In this document: piece after piece, positions 61,435 through 64,000 of the stretch
Position numbering within the stretch: position 1 is the stretch's first letter
How the letters are laid out: each line of letters begins with the position of its first letter
Origin: Poriferisodalis sp965262965
GTDB taxonomy: Bacteria > Actinomycetota > Acidimicrobiia > Acidimicrobiales > Poriferisodalaceae
Direction: 5' to 3'
DNA: 64,000 nucleotides
NCBI RefSeq assembly: GCF_965262965.1
Contig: NZ_OZ253573.1
Coordinates: 2,914,001-2,978,000, forward strand
Position numbers and translations under genes: made by a program
Notes under the pieces: model-generated
Database searches by the model: none
Told to the model about the DNA's origin: nothing
Seen by the model: only the letters and a program-made list of their open reading frames with translations

Positions 61435-62775
61435 ATGTCGGGGGGCACAGTGTTTGCGGTCGAGCGCGGCTCCGCGTACTCGCATTCGGACCGCGAGCGC
61501 ATCCAAAAGCGCACCGTTGTCGTGCTGATTGCCAGCCAGGCCGCCGGCGGCTTCGGCCTCGTGGCCACCTACATCGTCAGCGCTCTGCTCGCAAAGGACA
61601 TCACCGGCAGCTCGACGCTTGCCACGATTGCCGCCAGCTGCCTGTCGATCGGTGCGGCGGCAGTCGCCGTGCCGATGTCGCGACTGATGAACCGCCAGGG
61701 GCGGCGCGTCGGGCTGCGTTTCGGGTACCTCGTGGGGGCCGCTGGTTCGACGCTTGCGGTGTTCGGCGCAATCCTGCTGAGTTATCCACTGCTGTGCCTG
61801 GGCGTCTTCGGCGCGGGAGCGGGCAGCGCTGCCAACTTGGCGACTCGTTACGCAGCGTCCGACCTCGCACCCGAGCACCGGCGCGCCAGCACGATCAGCA
61901 TGATCGTGTGGGCCACGACGTTCGGCTCGACCGCTGGCTCGGTGGTGTCGGGCGCCGCCAGCGACATCGGACGCACGTTGGGACTGCCCGACAAGACCGG
62001 CTCGTACGTGTTCGCCGCTGTGATGTTCCTGGTTGCCGCCGCGATCGTGGAGCTGTTCTTGCGGCCCGACCCGCTGGAGGTAGCGAACGATCTCAGCGAA
62101 TCACGCAATGGCTCCCGCAGCCGATCGAACGCGGACGTGTCGACGCCAACGGCGCGCGGCGCGCTGGCATTGATCTGGCACAAGCCACAGGCTCGCTTGG
62201 CCGTGCTGGCGATGATCGTCAGCCAGGTGACGATGGTGGGCGTCATGGCGCTGACGCCGTTGCACATGGATGCGGGCGGCCAGTCTCAGAACGCCATCGG
62301 GTTCATGATGGGCTTCCACATTCTGGGCATGTACCTGTTCTCGCCGATCATTGGGCAACTCACCGACCGCATCGGCAACTACCCGATGCTGTACATCGCG
62401 GGTGGGTTGTGTACGTGGGGAGCGTGGTGGGCGGCAGTCACCCCGCCGGCGGGCGCGGTAGGTGTGTTCATGGGGAACTTCCTCATCGGCTTGGGCTGGT
62501 GCTTCGGGGTGATCGCGGCGTCGAGCCTGCTGGTGACGCTGTACCCCATCCACCAACGAGTCGCAGTGCAAGGCGTCGGCGACTTCGCCATGATCGGCTC
62601 GGGCGCATTGGCCGGGCTGACCTCGGGTGCGCTGTACGCGACATTCGAGTACCGGGGTGTGAACTACGCCAATGCGCTGTTCGGCGTGGCGCTGGTTGTG
62701 GCCACCTTCTTGACGTTCACCGGGGTGCGCCGGGCGACGCGGCGGCCGCAACCCGCCGCAGCGATGGGCGGCTGA
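61435..62775 (+). CDS. MFS transporter
   Basis: The 446-residue product has twelve-helix MFS character. The first half has LMNRQGRRVGLRFGYLVGAA, the motif between helices 2 and 3; the second half has IIGQLTDRIGNYPMLYIAGG as its counterpart. ATG 61435 sits before the first charged segment. The substrate is unknown; drug or metabolite export is likely. Confidence 0.88.
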   Translation: MSGGTVFAVERGSAYSHSDRERIQKRTVVVLIASQAAGGFGLVATYIVSALLAKDITGSSTLATIAASCLSIGAAAVAVPMSRLMNRQGRRVGLRFGYLVGAAGSTLAVFGAILLSYPLLCLGVFGAGAGSAANLATRYAASDLAPEHRRASTISMIVWATTFGSTAGSVVSGAASDIGRTLGLPDKTGSYVFAAVMFLVAAAIVELFLRPDPLEVANDLSESRNGSRSRSNADVSTPTARGALALIWHKPQARLAVLAMIVSQVTMVGVMALTPLHMDAGGQSQNAIGFMMGFHILGMYLFSPIIGQLTDRIGNYPMLYIAGGLCTWGAWWAAVTPPAGAVGVFMGNFLIGLGWCFGVIAASSLLVTLYPIHQRVAVQGVGDFAMIGSGALAGLTSGALYATFEYRGVNYANALFGVALVVATFLTFTGVRRATRRPQPAAAMGG

Positions 62776-62840
62776 CCGACGGCGCTCGTCGGCGAATCAT
62801 CCACTACAAAGCACCGGAACCGCCACCGCCTCCCCCCGCA

Positions 62841-63320
62841 TCAGGAATCCGCTTCGGGATCCGCCGACGATTGCAGCGAGGCCAGCAGCGAACCTTGCCG
62901 ACCCAGCGGTGCTACGCCGAGGGTGCGGAAGATTCGCCAGTACAGGCTGATGTCCGAGGAAATGACCGGGACGCCGATCTGTTCTTCGATGTCGGCCCCA
63001 AGGCTGACGAAGCGCCGCGGCACACCGTCGGTGCCGCTGGCGTGCACCCAATTCGTGCCGACCTGGCCGACGACGTCGGCGCCGCCGTTGGACAGGCAGT
63101 GCACGGTCTCTTCGAGCAGGTGGAAGAGTCCGGCACGGTCGCTGAGCCGGTGCGCGTAGTCGGGAGCGTGCAGCAGGCGCCCGTGTACGCCGACGGTCTC
63201 CGGGCACATGCGCAGGAAGTCGCTGGGCGCGGCGTCGAAGTCCATTGGCGGCGCGGTGAATCCCACCTGGTGAGGGAACAGCTTCTTGTCCGGATCGGAC
63301 CATTTCTCGGGCTTGGTCAT
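62841..63320 (-). CDS. Asp/Glu racemase or maleate isomerase-like protein (short)
   Basis: The 159-residue product from ATG 63320 has VGFTAPPMDFDAAPSDFLRM, LLEETVHCLSNGGADVVGQV and GTNWVHASG, then ADIEEQIGVPVISSDISLYW. These belong to the arylmalonate decarboxylase/maleate isomerase branch. The usual length is about 240; around GTDGVPRRF a middle part may be missing, so the gene may be internally shortened. Confidence 0.6.
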   Translation of the reverse strand: MTKPEKWSDPDKKLFPHQVGFTAPPMDFDAAPSDFLRMCPETVGVHGRLLHAPDYAHRLSDRAGLFHLLEETVHCLSNGGADVVGQVGTNWVHASGTDGVPRRFVSLGADIEEQIGVPVISSDISLYWRIFRTLGVAPLGRQGSLLASLQSSADPEADS

Positions 63321-63378
63321 TGGGCTGCGTTTCCGTTGATGGTTGCCGGCGATTGGTGCCGGTGCGGTTGTCATTGTT

Positions 63379-63434
63379 CGTGGAGCCGTGGAGCCGTGGA
63401 GCCGTGGAGCCGTGGAGCCGTGGAGCCGTGGAGC
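63379..63434. repeat. Seven perfect copies of the 8-bp unit CGTGGAGC
   Basis: Seven exact units run without interruption in the short gap between two minus-strand genes (stop of the SDR at 63442, start of the racemase-like gene at 63320). Because 8 is not a multiple of 3, the tract would shift frame in coding DNA; here it can only alter spacing. Confidence 0.9.
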
Positions 63435-63441
63435 CGTCCAG

Positions 63442-64000
63442 CTAGGCGCTCCATCCGCCGTCGACGTGGATGGTCTGGCCCGTGATGTAGCTGGCGCCGG
63501 CGCACAGAAACAGGCACGCGTCGGCGTACTCCGCGGCGGTGCCGGGGCGGCCCAGCGGCAGCGATTTGGAGTCTTCGAAAACGGTCTCCCAGCGAATCGG
63601 GAAGTTGGTGGATTCCGGGTGTACGTAGCTGGGGGAGATGGCGTTCACCCGCACCTCGGGGGCGAGGCCGCGTGCCAGCTCCTTGGTGAGCGTGATGATT
63701 CCGCTTTTCGCGACGCTGTAGGGCGAGCTGGAGCCGCCGCCTCGCCACACTGACATCGATGCCGTGTTCACGATGGCGCCGCGGGATGCCGTCAGGGACG
63801 GCGCCGCCGCCCTTGCAGTGCGAAACGCCGACAGCAGGTTGATCGACAATGCCTCGGCCCACAGCTCCTCTGTTTGAGATTCGAGGTCGCTGGCAGGAAT
63901 GGGTTTGAGCGTGACGGGGTGCCCGGCGATGTTGAGCATGTAGCGGCAGGTACTGGTCGTGGGACCACGGGTCGAGCCGCTGCGACTCGGCGATGGCGAA
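63442..64000 (-). CDS. Short-chain dehydrogenase/reductase (5' end outside window or damaged)
   Basis: The visible 3' part has LSINLLSAFRTARAAAPSLT, AIVNTASMSVWRGGGSSSPY, SVAKSGIITLTKELARGLAP and ITGQTIHVDGGWSA: the catalytic Ser, Tyr and Lys (SPYSVAK) and the usual C-terminus. Upstream of residue M at 63939 the frame is open to the window edge, but it does not look like the expected Rossmann start, so a frameshift there is possible. Only the last 165 residues are secure. Confidence 0.75.
   Translation of the reverse strand, partial: SPSPSRSGSTRGPTTSTCRYMLNIAGHPVTLKPIPASDLESQTEELWAEALSINLLSAFRTARAAAPSLTASRGAIVNTASMSVWRGGGSSSPYSVAKSGIITLTKELARGLAPEVRVNAISPSYVHPESTNFPIRWETVFEDSKSLPLGRPGTAAEYADACLFLCAGASYITGQTIHVDGGWSA

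Noticed and set aside
61230..63485. Long plus-strand frame (751 codons) overlapping the MFS gene
   Set aside because: It is out of frame with the MFS transporter, arginine-rich and without domains; a shadow of third-codon GC.

Overview
The window is high-GC, actinobacterial DNA, most likely from an Acidimicrobiia-type organism. The basis is indirect: frequent GTG/TTG starts, an F420-type luciferase-like oxidoreductase, DUF222-HNH (13E12-type) protein, many CoA-thioester enzymes, a box-type benzoyl-CoA cluster and several secreted proteins with cell-wall-binding type 2 repeats. No rRNA, tRNA or CRISPR array was seen.

Region 1 (1-23.4 kb) is a heavily rearranged defence and toxin-antitoxin island. 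It starts just after the tail of a cell-wall-binding-repeat protein. It holds a Panacea antitoxin with a PemK/MazF-like toxin, a PD-(D/E)XK nuclease-like gene fused to debris, three fragments of DprA-like genes with a phosphoribosyltransferase (a ShosTA-like pairing), a TIR-like fragment with an Nmad2-like gene, an unknown protein with an XRE-ImmA/IrrE protease, a broken AlbA_2 gene, an AT-richer pair of unknown genes, and a DNA methyltransferase with a C-terminal HNH domain. Insertion sequences of the ISL3, ISAzo13, IS110, IS1182 and IS1595 families cut through these genes. Two direct ISAzo13-type copies bound a 10.34-kb block (7921-18260) flanked by TTA on both sides. It splits the phosphoribosyltransferase: the last 24 codons lie 10.3 kb from the body. 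The IS1182-type element (19514-21240, CTAG duplication) splits the methyltransferase.

Region 2 (23.7-36 kb) carries secreted cell-wall-binding-repeat proteins: two large intact ones, one fused to a trypsin-like protease, and a chimeric remnant. Between them lie a TIGR04255/HTH operon with decayed downstream genes, and a tandemly duplicated small membrane/coiled-coil gene interleaved with fragments of an IS3 element.

Region 3 (36-45 kb) mixes single metabolic genes (SDR, DUF3179 lipoprotein, FMN reductase, alpha/beta hydrolase), an IS110 element whose transposase ends in an XRE-type helix-turn-helix, a DUF222-HNH gene, and pseudogenes of a nucleoside kinase and an FAD monooxygenase with internal deletions.

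Region 4 (45-64 kb) is mostly catabolic: boxC-boxB-benzoate-CoA ligase in one minus-strand operon, then FxsA, VapBC and TacAT-type toxin-antitoxin pairs with visible operator-like repeats, a frameshifted amidase, an 11-residue-repeat membrane protein, CaiB/BaiF CoA-transferase, acyl-CoA dehydrogenase, a lipoprotein, enoyl-CoA hydratase, F420-type oxidoreductase, MFS transporter, an Asp/Glu-racemase-like protein and an SDR cut by the window edge. Gene decay by IS insertion, frameshift and internal deletion is common throughout.
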